From Brachybacterium phenoliresistens (lineage in GTDB: Bacteria > Actinomycetota > Actinomycetes > Actinomycetales > Dermabacteraceae): a stretch of DNA of 64,000 bases. The first letter of the stretch is position 1. The number at the start of each line of letters is the position of its first letter. The notes under the pieces were generated by a model. The model saw only the letters and a list, made by a program, of their open reading frames with translations, was not told the DNA's origin and did no database searches. The stretch covers positions 77,846 through 141,845 of the forward strand of contig NZ_KK069996.1 in the NCBI RefSeq assembly GCF_000576425.1. The letters run 5' to 3'. Both the position numbers and the translations under genes were made by a program. Shown one piece after another: positions 8,501 through 17,135 of this stretch.

Positions 8501-11500
8501 GTGACCCACCGCATCGTCACCGCCGTCGTCCTGCTCTCCCCGCGGGACACGCCGACGCATCATCGGGAGACCTTCGCGGCGCTCCAGGCGCAGACCCGAC
8601 CTCCGGACCGGGTCGTCGTCGTCGCGCCCTCGGACCTCCCCGACGGCACCGAGACGGTCGTGGACGAGGCGTTCGACGCCGGCGGCATCGACGAGCTCCT
8701 GCGCACCTCGGCGGCGGTCGGCCATGTCGGGGCCGTGCGGCACGTGCTGGACCTGCTCGCCGACCCCGACCGCCTGCCGCCCGTCCGGCGTCCCGTCGAG
8801 CAGGAGGCCCCGACCTCCGGCAGCGGCCGCCGCGCGCTGGACATCGACGTGGACGAGGCCGTGCGCCGCGAGCTCAAGGAGGCCGACACGATCGCCCAGG
8901 TGCCCGTGCGGCTGCGCGAGCGCACCGGGGCTCCGGGCCGCCGCGGCGCCGGCCGGCGCCGCGCCCTGGACGGCGACTCCTGGCTCTGGTTCGTCCCCGA
9001 GGACTCCGCCCCCGGGCGCCGGGCCCTCGAGGAGCTGCTCGAGGTCGTCGGGCGCTCGCCGTCGACCGCCGTGGCCGGGCCGAAGCGGGTCCGCCACCGC
9101 GACGCGGTGCCGCTGTCCCAGCACCTCCTCTCGGCCGATGACGCCGACGGGCTCGTCGACGTCGGCCTCACCCTCACCCACGGCGGCCGCATCCATACGG
9201 GCGTCGAGCCCGGCGAGATCGACCAGGGCCAGCTCGACTGGCGCGAGGACGTCCTCGCCGTCGCGCTGCCGGGGATGCTCGTGCGCGAGTCCACGCTCGT
9301 GGACGTCGGCGGCTTCGACGCGGCGCTGCCCGCCCCCTGGGCGGAGATCGACCTCTGCCACCGGGTCTGGCGCGGCGGCGAGAGGGTCGCGGTCGTCGCC
9401 GCGGCGCGCGCCGTCTCCCCGGCGCCCCCGGGCGACGAGGCCGCCAGACTGCGCGAGCACCGCCGCGGCCAGCTGCTGACGCTGCTGAAGCACCGCCCCC
9501 TGCCGTACGCGGTCCTGTTCCTGCTGCTCACCCCGCTGATGACGCTCGCCCGGATGCTCGGGGCGATCGTCGTGCACCGCCCCCGGCTCGCCGGCGCCGA
9601 GGTGATGGCATGGATCGCCATGCTGCGCGGCACCCCGCGGGCGCTCGCGCAGTCCGCGGTGATCTCGCGGCGATCCCCCGTGCCGCGCCGGCGCCTGGCG
9701 CCGCTGTACCTCCCACGCGGCGAGGACCTGCGCCAGCAGATCGACACGGTGTGGACGCGGCTGTTCGCCGATGACGACCGCACCCGTCGGATCCGCCGCA
9801 CCACCTGGGGGATCTCCGGGACGACCCATGGCGCCGACGACGCCGACTTCGGCCGTCACGGCGTCTGGACCCTGGTGCTGGCGCTCGGCGCGACCTGCAT
9901 CTCCCTGATCGCCCTGCGCTCGCTGTTCGGGCGCGGCGACCTGGCCGGGCCGTCGTTCCTCCCGCTGCCCGAGGACTGGCGCGAGACCGCCCAGGCCGCC
10001 TGGTCGAGCTGGATCCCCGGAGATCTCGGCGCGCGAGGGCCGGCGGATCCGCTGATCCGCCTGCTGGGCTCGGTCCCGGTGCCGGGAGGCCTCCTGGTCG
10101 AGGCGATCGTCTTCACGGCCGTTCCGGTCTCCGCGCTCGCCGCCTGGTGGGCCGCCGGGGCCCTGACCCGTGCCATCGGGGCCCGCCTGGCGATCGCGGT
10201 GGTGTGGGCGAGCGCGCCCACGGTGCTGTCCGCCCTCGCCTCCGGGGCCTGGCAGGCGCTGCTCGTGCACATGCTGCTGCCGCTGCTGGCCCTGGCCGTC
10301 GGCCGGGCGATCGGCCTCCCGCACCGCGTCTCGCAGGCGAGCGTCTCCGCGGCCGCCGCCGGCGGGCTCGTGCTGCTGGTCATCGGCGCCGCCCAGCCGG
10401 TGCTGGTGCTGGTGACGGCGCTGGCCCTGGCGCTGCTCGCGCCCTCCGTGCCCGGCCGCCGCAGCCGCCTGATCTGGGTCCTGGTGCCCTCGATCGCGCT
10501 GCACCTGCCGTACATCGCGCAGTACGTCCACCACCCGGCGACGCTCCTGGCCGGGATCCCGGGCACCCCCGCCGGGCAGCAGAGCGGGATCACCGTGATC
10601 TCCCTGTGGCCCGTGGTGACCCCGGCGTGGCAGCTGCTCGCGCCCGTCCTCGGCGGCACCACCGCGGCCATGCTGCCGGTGCTGCTGCTGGCGCCCGTGG
10701 TCCTCGCCGCCTGCGCCGCACCCTTCCTCGAGGGCGATGCCGCCCGCGCGGGCCGCCTGGCCCTGCTGGTGGCCGCGGTGGCCCTGGCCCTCGCGGTGCT
10801 CGCCGCGCGCACGCCGATCGCCGTGGAGGACGGCGCGCTGCTGTCCGCCTCCCAGCACGGGCTGGTGAGCATCGCCCTGCTCGCCGTGCTGCTGGGCGCC
10901 GGGTGCACCTTCGACGCCCTCGCCCGCCGCGGCCCCACGATCTCCCGGCCCCGTCGCGTGCTGTCCCTCGGCGCGGCATGGGTGATGGCCGCGGTGTGCA
11001 CGGCGCTCGTGGTGGGCTGGTCCGTGGGGCTGCCCGCCGTGCTGGGGCTGCATCGCGACACCACCGTCGAGGTTCCGGCCGCGGCCGCCGACAGCGGCCG
11101 CTCCGGGGACCGCCAGCGCGTGCTCGTCCTGCGCGCCGCAGGCCCTGATCAGGTCCGGGCCCAGCTCGTGGTCGGCGGCGGCGACTCCGCGATCGAGCAC
11201 TCCGGCTTCGCCGAGGCGCGGATCCTCGACGCCGTCGCGGAGGACGGCTCCGTCGGCACCGATCCCGGCACCACCGCCCTGCGCGAGTCCGCCGCCCAGC
11301 TGCTCAGCTCCTCCCCGCCGGATGCCGCGTCCGTGGACGCGATGCGTCTGCTGGGCATCGAGTACATCGTCGTCCCCGGCTCCCTCGGGGAGCAGGAGGC
11401 CCTCGCGAGCGCGCTGGACAGCTCGCCGCGGCTGGAGAAGGTCACCCAGACGACCACCGGCGGCCTCTGGCGGCTCGTGGACAGCGCTCCGCGCGCCTGG

Positions 11501-11857
11501 GCGGGCCGGACGGGGCAGCAGGCGGGAGCCTCCGAGACCGTCCCGATCGGCAGCCAGGTCATCACGGCCGAGGGCACCGTCGACGCCGCGGACGAGGAGC
11601 AGGTCCTCGTGCTGTCCGAGCGCTTCGACGCCGAGTGGACCGCGACTGTCGGCGGCACCGAGCTGGAGGCCGTCCGCCTGGACGACTGGGCCCAGGGCTT
11701 CGTGCTGCCCGCCGGCACCGGGGGAGAGGTCCGCATCGAGCGGGAGCAGCCCTTCCGCCTCCCGGCACAGATCCTGCTCGGCGCGACGGTCGTCCTCACC
11801 GCCCTGACCGCGGTGCCCTGGCGCCGCCGCGGCGTCCGCACGGAGGTCCCCTCATGA
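8501..11857 (+). CDS. Large membrane protein with N-terminal GT2 glycosyltransferase domain
   Basis: An 1118-residue protein. Residues 1-320 form a degenerate GT2 domain (VTAVVLLSPRDTP at the start, WLWFVPEDSAP at the metal-site position, then VGGFDAALPAPWAEIDLCHRVW). Multiple membrane segments follow from about residue 330 and again from 450 to 870, then an extracytoplasmic region of about 230 residues and a final membrane helix (AQILLGATVVLTALTAV). Homologues sit between whiB2-like and manB genes across actinobacteria and are presumed to build an envelope glycan. GTG 8501 lies 19 bp after the whiB stop. The 3' end overlaps the next ATG (ATGA). Confidence 0.85.
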   Translation: MTHRIVTAVVLLSPRDTPTHHRETFAALQAQTRPPDRVVVVAPSDLPDGTETVVDEAFDAGGIDELLRTSAAVGHVGAVRHVLDLLADPDRLPPVRRPVEQEAPTSGSGRRALDIDVDEAVRRELKEADTIAQVPVRLRERTGAPGRRGAGRRRALDGDSWLWFVPEDSAPGRRALEELLEVVGRSPSTAVAGPKRVRHRDAVPLSQHLLSADDADGLVDVGLTLTHGGRIHTGVEPGEIDQGQLDWREDVLAVALPGMLVRESTLVDVGGFDAALPAPWAEIDLCHRVWRGGERVAVVAAARAVSPAPPGDEAARLREHRRGQLLTLLKHRPLPYAVLFLLLTPLMTLARMLGAIVVHRPRLAGAEVMAWIAMLRGTPRALAQSAVISRRSPVPRRRLAPLYLPRGEDLRQQIDTVWTRLFADDDRTRRIRRTTWGISGTTHGADDADFGRHGVWTLVLALGATCISLIALRSLFGRGDLAGPSFLPLPEDWRETAQAAWSSWIPGDLGARGPADPLIRLLGSVPVPGGLLVEAIVFTAVPVSALAAWWAAGALTRAIGARLAIAVVWASAPTVLSALASGAWQALLVHMLLPLLALAVGRAIGLPHRVSQASVSAAAAGGLVLLVIGAAQPVLVLVTALALALLAPSVPGRRSRLIWVLVPSIALHLPYIAQYVHHPATLLAGIPGTPAGQQSGITVISLWPVVTPAWQLLAPVLGGTTAAMLPVLLLAPVVLAACAAPFLEGDAARAGRLALLVAAVALALAVLAARTPIAVEDGALLSASQHGLVSIALLAVLLGAGCTFDALARRGPTISRPRRVLSLGAAWVMAAVCTALVVGWSVGLPAVLGLHRDTTVEVPAAAADSGRSGDRQRVLVLRAAGPDQVRAQLVVGGGDSAIEHSGFAEARILDAVAEDGSVGTDPGTTALRESAAQLLSSSPPDAASVDAMRLLGIEYIVVPGSLGEQEALASALDSSPRLEKVTQTTTGGLWRLVDSAPRAWAGRTGQQAGASETVPIGSQVITAEGTVDAADEEQVLVLSERFDAEWTATVGGTELEAVRLDDWAQGFVLPAGTGGEVRIEREQPFRLPAQILLGATVVLTALTAVPWRRRGVRTEVPS

Positions 11858-13437
11858 GCATCGCGCGCCGGCCCCTGCTCGGGGCCCTCAGCCTGCTGCC
11901 CCTGGTCGGGGCCGGGGCGGTCGCCCTGTCCTCCCGCGGCACGCCCGGTCTCGGCGAGATCGTGCGGCCGCAGTCCGTGGCCGCCCCCGGCGCCCTCACC
12001 CTCCACGCCGAGGGGCCCCTCACCGTCCCGGCCGCGATCCTCGAGGCGGGCGGAGGCGACGAGGAGTTCGCCGTGGTGCCGCCCAGCCCCGACATCGGCA
12101 TCGGCGCGGTGGCCCTGGAGGAGGACTCCTCGCTCCTGTTCGGCCGCGTCAGCACCAGCACCACGCTGCAGGACCAGGACGGCAACCCGCTGGCCCCGAG
12201 CATCGCCGTGACCGACGAGGACGGCGCCGAGACCGCCGCCGAGCCGACCGCCCTGGGCCTGGGCGCCCTGGCCCTCGCGGTCCCCGAGCTCGCCGGCGCC
12301 CCCGTCGCCGTGCTCGCCGCGGCCGACGGCGGCCTCCCCGTCGCCGACGCCGTCCAGAGCACCCACACCGACACCGGCGACTTCCGCTCGCTCTCGCTGA
12401 CGCGGATGCTGTCCCCGGTGGTCGATGCGTCCTTCCTCGGCATGGGGACGCTGCCGGGGACCACCTCGGTGCTGGTGCTGCGCAACGTCTCCTCCCGTCC
12501 CGCGACCGCGGCGGTCCAGGTGTGGACCCCCGACGGCCCCGCCGCGATGCAGGGCCGCAGCCAGATCGTCGTCGCCCCCGGGGCGGAGCAGCAGCTCCTG
12601 CTGGACACCGTCGCCGCCGGTCAGCAGGCCGTGGGCCTGCGCGTGGTGACCGTGGGCGCGCCCCTGCTGATGCACGTGAGCACTGCGGAGCGCGACGGCC
12701 TCACTCCCCGCGGCGCCCAGATCCTCTCGCCGCTGCCGCCGGCGGCGCCGTCCCCGATGATCCCCGGCGTGCACGTGAGCTCCGCCGAGGAGCCGCCGCT
12801 GCTGGTGCTCCAGAACCCCGGCGGCACCGGGGCGGCGGCCGATGTCACCGTGCTCGGCCCCGCCGGTGCGCTGCCCCTGGCAGGGCTCGGCGGCCTCGAG
12901 CTGCCCGCCGGGACGGTGCTCGCCGTCCCGCTGCCGGTCACCGCCCCGGGCGACTACGTCGTCCGGGTGCAGGCCGACCGGCCGATCGACGCCGTGGTCC
13001 GCTCCCGCGCGCCGGGGGCCCGCCTCCCCGGTGGGACCCTCGGGGTGCAGGCCGACCTCGCGATCGCCGGCCCCGCCCCCGCCCTGGGCGGCGGCGCCGT
13101 GCTCGCGCTGCCGGCGCTGGGGCCCTTCGGCCTGCTCGCCCTGGCGGCCACCGAGGACACCTCCGCCACCGTGATCCCCGTCGGCGCCGATGGGGGCGCC
13201 GGGGACGTCATCGAGCGCGACGTGCCCGCGGGGCGGATCGTGACCGTCCCCGCGACCGAGCTGACGGGCACCACCGGCACCCCGGCCGGCCTCGCCATCA
13301 CCGCCGGGGCGGCGCGGGTCCTCCACGCGGCCTGGGTGCAGGTCGAGCACGACCCGGCCCTGGGTCCGCTGCTGTCCACCTGCACCGTCGCCCCCGCCCG
13401 TCGCGAGACCGGAGCCCTGGCCGTCCAGGTCCGCTGA
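11854..13437 (+). CDS. DUF5719 family secreted/anchored protein
   Basis: A 527-residue protein starting with a signal peptide or anchor (basic RR, then LLGALSLLPLVGAGAVAL). The rest is rich in Ala, Gly, Val and Pro with beta-strand repeats, consistent with an extracytoplasmic beta domain. DUF5719 proteins regularly follow the large GT2 membrane protein in actinobacteria, and the ATGA overlap here suggests that the two work together at the outer face of the membrane. Molecular function is unknown. Confidence 0.82.
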   Translation: MSIARRPLLGALSLLPLVGAGAVALSSRGTPGLGEIVRPQSVAAPGALTLHAEGPLTVPAAILEAGGGDEEFAVVPPSPDIGIGAVALEEDSSLLFGRVSTSTTLQDQDGNPLAPSIAVTDEDGAETAAEPTALGLGALALAVPELAGAPVAVLAAADGGLPVADAVQSTHTDTGDFRSLSLTRMLSPVVDASFLGMGTLPGTTSVLVLRNVSSRPATAAVQVWTPDGPAAMQGRSQIVVAPGAEQQLLLDTVAAGQQAVGLRVVTVGAPLLMHVSTAERDGLTPRGAQILSPLPPAAPSPMIPGVHVSSAEEPPLLVLQNPGGTGAAADVTVLGPAGALPLAGLGGLELPAGTVLAVPLPVTAPGDYVVRVQADRPIDAVVRSRAPGARLPGGTLGVQADLAIAGPAPALGGGAVLALPALGPFGLLALAATEDTSATVIPVGADGGAGDVIERDVPAGRIVTVPATELTGTTGTPAGLAITAGAARVLHAAWVQVEHDPALGPLLSTCTVAPARRETGALAVQVR

Positions 13438-13472
13438 GCCGCGCGTCGGCCCCGCCGGCGCCGCAGCCCGGG

Positions 13473-13934
13473 TCAGCCGCTCCAGGCGTCGGGGTCCACG
13501 TCCTCGGGCGCGATGGCGAGCATCGCGCCGATCTGCTCGGCGAGCACCTGCCGGATCATGAGCTCGACCTCCGCGGGCGTCGAGGCGCGGGTCTCGATCG
13601 GGCGGCGGTACAGGACGATGGCCGGCGGCTGGAAGCGGTCCGCGGGCACGAAGCGCCCCAGCGGCACCTGCTCGCCCTCCCAGGGGGCGGGGTCGCTCGC
13701 GGGGACCTCCTCGACCGTGACGCGGACGTGCTCGAGCCTGCGTCCGAAGCGGTCCAGGTGCGGGCGCACCGCATCGAGCACCGTCTCGTCGAACTGCTGC
13801 CGGCGTGACATGTATCCCGGAAGATGCGAGGGGATCAGATCATGCCGGAACCCCCGTCCGTGCCGGTCACGGCGCGACCGGCGGGCCGGACCGAGGGCGC
13901 CCGACCGGTTGTTCGAGGCGGCGGGAGAGTCCAT
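13473..13934 (-). CDS. Metallopeptidase-family (zincin-like) protein with lost zinc motif
   Basis: A 153-residue member of the small actinobacterial metallopeptidase family (PF06262-like), recognisable from RRDRHGRG near the N-terminus and IVLYRRPIE in the core. Family members carry a HExxH zinc motif in the C-terminal helix; here the equivalent stretch reads VLAEQIGAML, so both His ligands and the catalytic Glu spacing are gone. I infer a non-catalytic role or a degenerating gene. It is convergent with the DUF5719 gene and divergent from the DUF3499 gene, matching the usual actinobacterial order. Confidence 0.78.
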   Translation of the reverse strand: MDSPAASNNRSGALGPARRSRRDRHGRGFRHDLIPSHLPGYMSRRQQFDETVLDAVRPHLDRFGRRLEHVRVTVEEVPASDPAPWEGEQVPLGRFVPADRFQPPAIVLYRRPIETRASTPAEVELMIRQVLAEQIGAMLAIAPEDVDPDAWSG

Positions 13935-14003
13935 GGCCGCACTCTAGCGCCCTCGCCCGCCCGGCCCTGGGCGCGCCGTCCCGCAGGGCCGGTCGGGCCT
14001 GCG

Positions 14004-14009
14004 TAGACT
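14004..14009 (+). promoter_or_regulatory. -10 hexamer for a leaderless DUF3499 transcript
   Basis: TAGACT lies 7 nt before GTG 14017, so transcription would begin at or next to the start codon. No ribosome-binding site is present. Confidence 0.55.
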
Positions 14010-14016
14010 GCTGGGC

Positions 14017-14364
14017 GTGCCCGCTCGTGAATGCTCCCGGACGGCGTGCTCCCGACCTGCGGTGAGCACGCTGACCTACGTGTACGAAGACTCGACCGCC
14101 GTGCTGGGACCGCTGTCCCGCAGCAGCGAGCCCCACGCCTACGACCTCTGCGCCGACCACGGCCAGCGGCTCACGGCGCCCCGCGGCTGGCGGCTGATCC
14201 ACGTCCCCGGCGGCGCCGGCGCCTCCGACGACCTGGTCGCCCTGGCCGATGCCGTCCGCGGCGGCGAGCAGCCCGATCCGGAGCCGGCCCCCGCCCCGGC
14301 GGGCGCCGCCCCGCGGCCCGGCGAGCGCCACCTCCAGGTCGTGCGGAGCAGCGGCCATGAGTGA
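14017..14364 (+). CDS. DUF3499 family protein
   Basis: A 115-residue actinobacterial protein with an N-terminal Cys pair (ECSRTACSRPA) and a second CxxH (DLCADHGQRL), probably a small zinc-binding domain of about 75 residues. An Ala/Pro-rich linker and a short tail follow. GTG 14017 has a -10-like hexamer 7 nt upstream and no ribosome-binding site, indicating leaderless expression. The gene overlaps manB by eight bases. Function is unknown, but the link with manB is conserved. Confidence 0.85.
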   Translation: MPARECSRTACSRPAVSTLTYVYEDSTAVLGPLSRSSEPHAYDLCADHGQRLTAPRGWRLIHVPGGAGASDDLVALADAVRGGEQPDPEPAPAPAGAAPRPGERHLQVVRSSGHE

Positions 14365-16156
14365 GGGCGCCGCCCGCCGCGCGGACCTGAGCGGCATCGT
14401 CAAGGCCTACGACGTGCGCGGCACGGCGGGGGAGGACCTCACCGCGGAGGTGGCCCGCGCGCTCGGCGCCGCCTTCGTCGACCACCTCGGCGAGGACGCC
14501 CTGGTGATCGGGCACGACATGCGCATCTCCTCCCCGGAGCTGGCCGAGGCCTTCAGCGAGGGCGCGGTGCGCCGCGGCGCCACCGTCGCGTTCACCGGGC
14601 TCAGCTCGACCGACCAGCTGTACTGCGCGAGCGGCCTGCATCGGGCCGCCGGCGCGATGTTCACCGCCTCCCACAACCCGGCCCCGGACAACGGGATCAA
14701 GCTGTGCCGCGCCGGTGCCCGGCCCATCAGCCGCGACACCGGCCTCGCCGACATCCGCCGCCGCGCCGAGGAGTACCTCGACCGCGGGGAGATCCCCGAG
14801 CAGGGCGCGGGGCGCCGCGAGGACATCGACACGCTCGGCGACTACATCGACACCGTGCTGCGCCTGGCCCCGGTCCCGCCGGGCCGCCCGCTGCGCGTGG
14901 TCGTCGACGCCGCCAACGCGATGGCCGGCCTCACCGTGCCCCCGCTCGCGCAGCGCCTCGAGGGCGTCGAGGTGATCGGCCTGTACTTCGACCTCGACGG
15001 CACCTTCCCGAACCACGAGGCCAACCCGCTGGACCCGGAGAACCTGCGGGATCTGCAGGCGGCCGTGCTCGCCGAGGGCGCGGACCTGGGCCTCGCCTTC
15101 GACGGCGACGCCGACCGGTGCTTCGTGGTCGACGAGACGGGGCGCGCCGTCCCGGCCTCCACCATCACCGCGCTCATCGCGGAGCGGGAGATCGCCCGGG
15201 CCCGCGCGGCCGGGGAGGAGAGCCCCGCCGTCGTCGCGAACCTCGTCTCCTCCCGCCATGTGCAGGAGACGATCGCCGCCGCCGGCGGGCGGCGCATCCG
15301 CTCCCAGGTCGGCCACTCTCTGATCAAGGCGCTGATGGCGCAGGAGAACGCCGTCTTCGGCGGAGAGCACTCGGCGCACTACTACTTCCGCGACTTCTTC
15401 TTCGCCGACTCCGGGATGCTCGCGGCCCTGCACGTCCTGGCCGCGCTGCGCGAGTCCGACGGGCCGGCCTCGGCCCTCGTGGCCCGGCACGACCCCTACG
15501 CCGCGAGCGGGGAGATCAACACGCGGGCACCGGACCCGGCGGCGTCCCGCGAGGCCGTGCGCGCCCATCTGCTCGCCCGCGCCGCCGCGGAGGGCGCCGA
15601 CCTCGAGATCGACGACGTCGACGGCATGACCGTCACCTGCTGGGACGACGAGGGCCCGGCCGCCGGGCGCTGGTGGCTGAGCCTGCGCTCCTCGAACACG
15701 GAGCCGCTGCTGCGGCTGAACGTGGAGGCCGCCGTCCCCGAGACCATGGAACGCATCCGCGACGAGGTGCTGGCCGTCGTGCGCGGCGAGCCCGGCCCGG
15801 CCGGATCCCCCGACCCCGCCTTCCCCGCGGCGGACGAGACCGACGCCTGGTCCGCGACTGCGCACCAGGACGATGCCGGCGCGGCCCCCGAGGCCGCGGC
15901 CGCATCGGCGGGTCCCGGCGACCGGCCGACCCCCGACGCTCCGGAAGGGGCCGATGCCATGACCGGGAACGATGCCCGCAGCGGTGCGACGGCCGGTGCC
16001 AGCGGCGCCGACATCCCCGACTGGGTGCGCGCACGGATCGTCTGCCCGCACTGCCATGGCGCGCTGGAGGATCGCCCCGGCACGCTGGTGTGCGCCTCCT
16101 GCGGCCGGGTGTTCACGGTCGAGGGCGGGATCCCCGTCCTGATCCCCGGCGATTGA
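14357..16156 (+). CDS. manB: Phosphomannomutase/phosphoglucomutase fused to a Trm112-like zinc domain
   Basis: A 599-residue alpha-D-phosphohexomutase interconverting mannose-6-P and mannose-1-P (GDP-mannose supply) and possibly the glucose phosphates. Visible motifs are the phosphoserine loop TASHNPAPDNGIK, the metal loop AFDGDADRC, the sugar loop GGEHSAHYYF and the phosphate loop RSSNTEPLLRLN. After about residue 480 comes an Ala/Pro-rich linker of ~70 residues, then a Trm112-like domain with two Cys pairs (CPHC and CASC) ending in GGIPVLIPGD. In many actinobacteria the Trm112-like protein is a separate downstream gene; here the frame is continuous. Confidence 0.93.
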   Translation: MSEGAARRADLSGIVKAYDVRGTAGEDLTAEVARALGAAFVDHLGEDALVIGHDMRISSPELAEAFSEGAVRRGATVAFTGLSSTDQLYCASGLHRAAGAMFTASHNPAPDNGIKLCRAGARPISRDTGLADIRRRAEEYLDRGEIPEQGAGRREDIDTLGDYIDTVLRLAPVPPGRPLRVVVDAANAMAGLTVPPLAQRLEGVEVIGLYFDLDGTFPNHEANPLDPENLRDLQAAVLAEGADLGLAFDGDADRCFVVDETGRAVPASTITALIAEREIARARAAGEESPAVVANLVSSRHVQETIAAAGGRRIRSQVGHSLIKALMAQENAVFGGEHSAHYYFRDFFFADSGMLAALHVLAALRESDGPASALVARHDPYAASGEINTRAPDPAASREAVRAHLLARAAAEGADLEIDDVDGMTVTCWDDEGPAAGRWWLSLRSSNTEPLLRLNVEAAVPETMERIRDEVLAVVRGEPGPAGSPDPAFPAADETDAWSATAHQDDAGAAPEAAAASAGPGDRPTPDAPEGADAMTGNDARSGATAGASGADIPDWVRARIVCPHCHGALEDRPGTLVCASCGRVFTVEGGIPVLIPGD

Positions 16157-16166
16157 CCCGGCGCGT

Positions 16167-16185
16167 CCGCCGGCGATGCCGGCGG
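16167..16185. terminator. Stem-loop between convergent manB and RDD genes
   Basis: Perfect 8-bp stem CCGCCGGC (16167-16174) / GCCGGCGG (16178-16185) with a 3-nt loop in the 30-bp convergent gap. There is no T tract, which is normal for high-GC actinobacteria. It could serve both genes. Confidence 0.5.
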
Positions 16186-16186
16186 C

Positions 16187-17017
16187 TCAGGCGCTGAACG
16201 GCAGCGTCATCACCTGCTCGGCGTCCTCGCTGCGGCGCTCGCGGGCGCGCCGCAGCAGCGCCTCGTCCCGGCGGGAGCGCTCCGCGACCACCGCCTGCAG
16301 GAAGTCCTCCGGGTCCGTGCCCGGCGGCGGCGGGGGCGAGACCGAGGGCAGCACGCGGCGCAGCAGGTCCCGGGAGCGGGCCCGGCGCGATTCCGTCGCG
16401 AGCAGATGCGCCCGGGGCAGGTAACCGCGCAGCTCCTGCGCCAGGGCGAGGGGGAGGCGGCCGACATCGGCCGTCCGGACCCAGTCGGCGAGCTCGGCGG
16501 GGACCTCCGCGCGGCGAGGGATCGGGGCGCGCAGCCGCTCCTGCATCACCAGGGTGCCGGCCATCATGTCGCCCAGACGCCGCGAGCGGCGATCGATCAC
16601 CGAAGCGGTCAGCGCCAGCGCCCCGGACGTGGACCAGATCTCGAGCATCGCCATCACGGCCCGCAGCAGGCTCTGGCGCACATGCACCGGGCCGCCGTCC
16701 TCGCGGACCACCCGGGTGCCCATCACGAGGCGGCCGATCGAGCGCCCGTCCAGCAGCAGCTCGCACAGCACCGGGTACCCGATCCAGGTGCTCACGGCGA
16801 CCAGCACCACCAGGGCGGTGAGGATCCCGTCGTCCAGCCCCGTGGCCGAGCCGAGGAACGCCGTGGCGGCGGTCAGCCCCAGGAACACGAGCAGCTGGAT
16901 CGCGCCGTCGATCGCGGCGGAGACGATGCGCGTCGCGAAGGACGCCGGCAGCAGGTCCAGCAGCACGGCCTCGCCGGTGACGAGGGCGTCCCGGCGCCGG
17001 GAGGGGGCAGCATCCAT
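16187..17017 (-). CDS. RDD family membrane protein
   Basis: A 276-residue protein. The RDD domain (about 20-170) has three hydrophobic segments and the family Arg-Asp pattern in FATRIVSAAIDGAIQ, the conserved GRSIGRLVMGTRVV, and RRLGDMMAGTLVM. The C-terminal ~100 residues are a charged cytoplasmic tail. RDD proteins are often transporters or membrane partners. Here it is divergent from a SpoIIM-like gene and near DUF58/MoxR genes, an association that recurs in actinobacteria. Confidence 0.88.
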   Translation of the reverse strand: MDAAPSRRRDALVTGEAVLLDLLPASFATRIVSAAIDGAIQLLVFLGLTAATAFLGSATGLDDGILTALVVLVAVSTWIGYPVLCELLLDGRSIGRLVMGTRVVREDGGPVHVRQSLLRAVMAMLEIWSTSGALALTASVIDRRSRRLGDMMAGTLVMQERLRAPIPRRAEVPAELADWVRTADVGRLPLALAQELRGYLPRAHLLATESRRARSRDLLRRVLPSVSPPPPPGTDPEDFLQAVVAERSRRDEALLRRARERRSEDAEQVMTLPFSA

Positions 17018-17122
17018 GCCCTCCAGTGTCCCAGCCGACGCCGATGCCCTCCATCGACGACCGTCTCGTCTCGCGCGGGAGGCGGCCGACTTTCGTCGCA
17101 GGTGCCCGCCGCGTCACCCGCC

Positions 17123-17128
17123 TACGCT
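17123..17128 (+). promoter_or_regulatory. -10 hexamer for a leaderless SpoIIM-like transcript
   Basis: TACGCT sits 7 nt before GTG 17136; no ribosome-binding site lies between them. Confidence 0.5.
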
Positions 17129-17135
17129 GGGGCGC

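Noticed and set aside
8462-11200. Very long minus-strand open frame (912 codons) antisense to the large GT2 membrane protein
   Set aside because: Gly/Gln/His/Arg-rich low-complexity translation with no family, typical of antisense frames in high-GC DNA.
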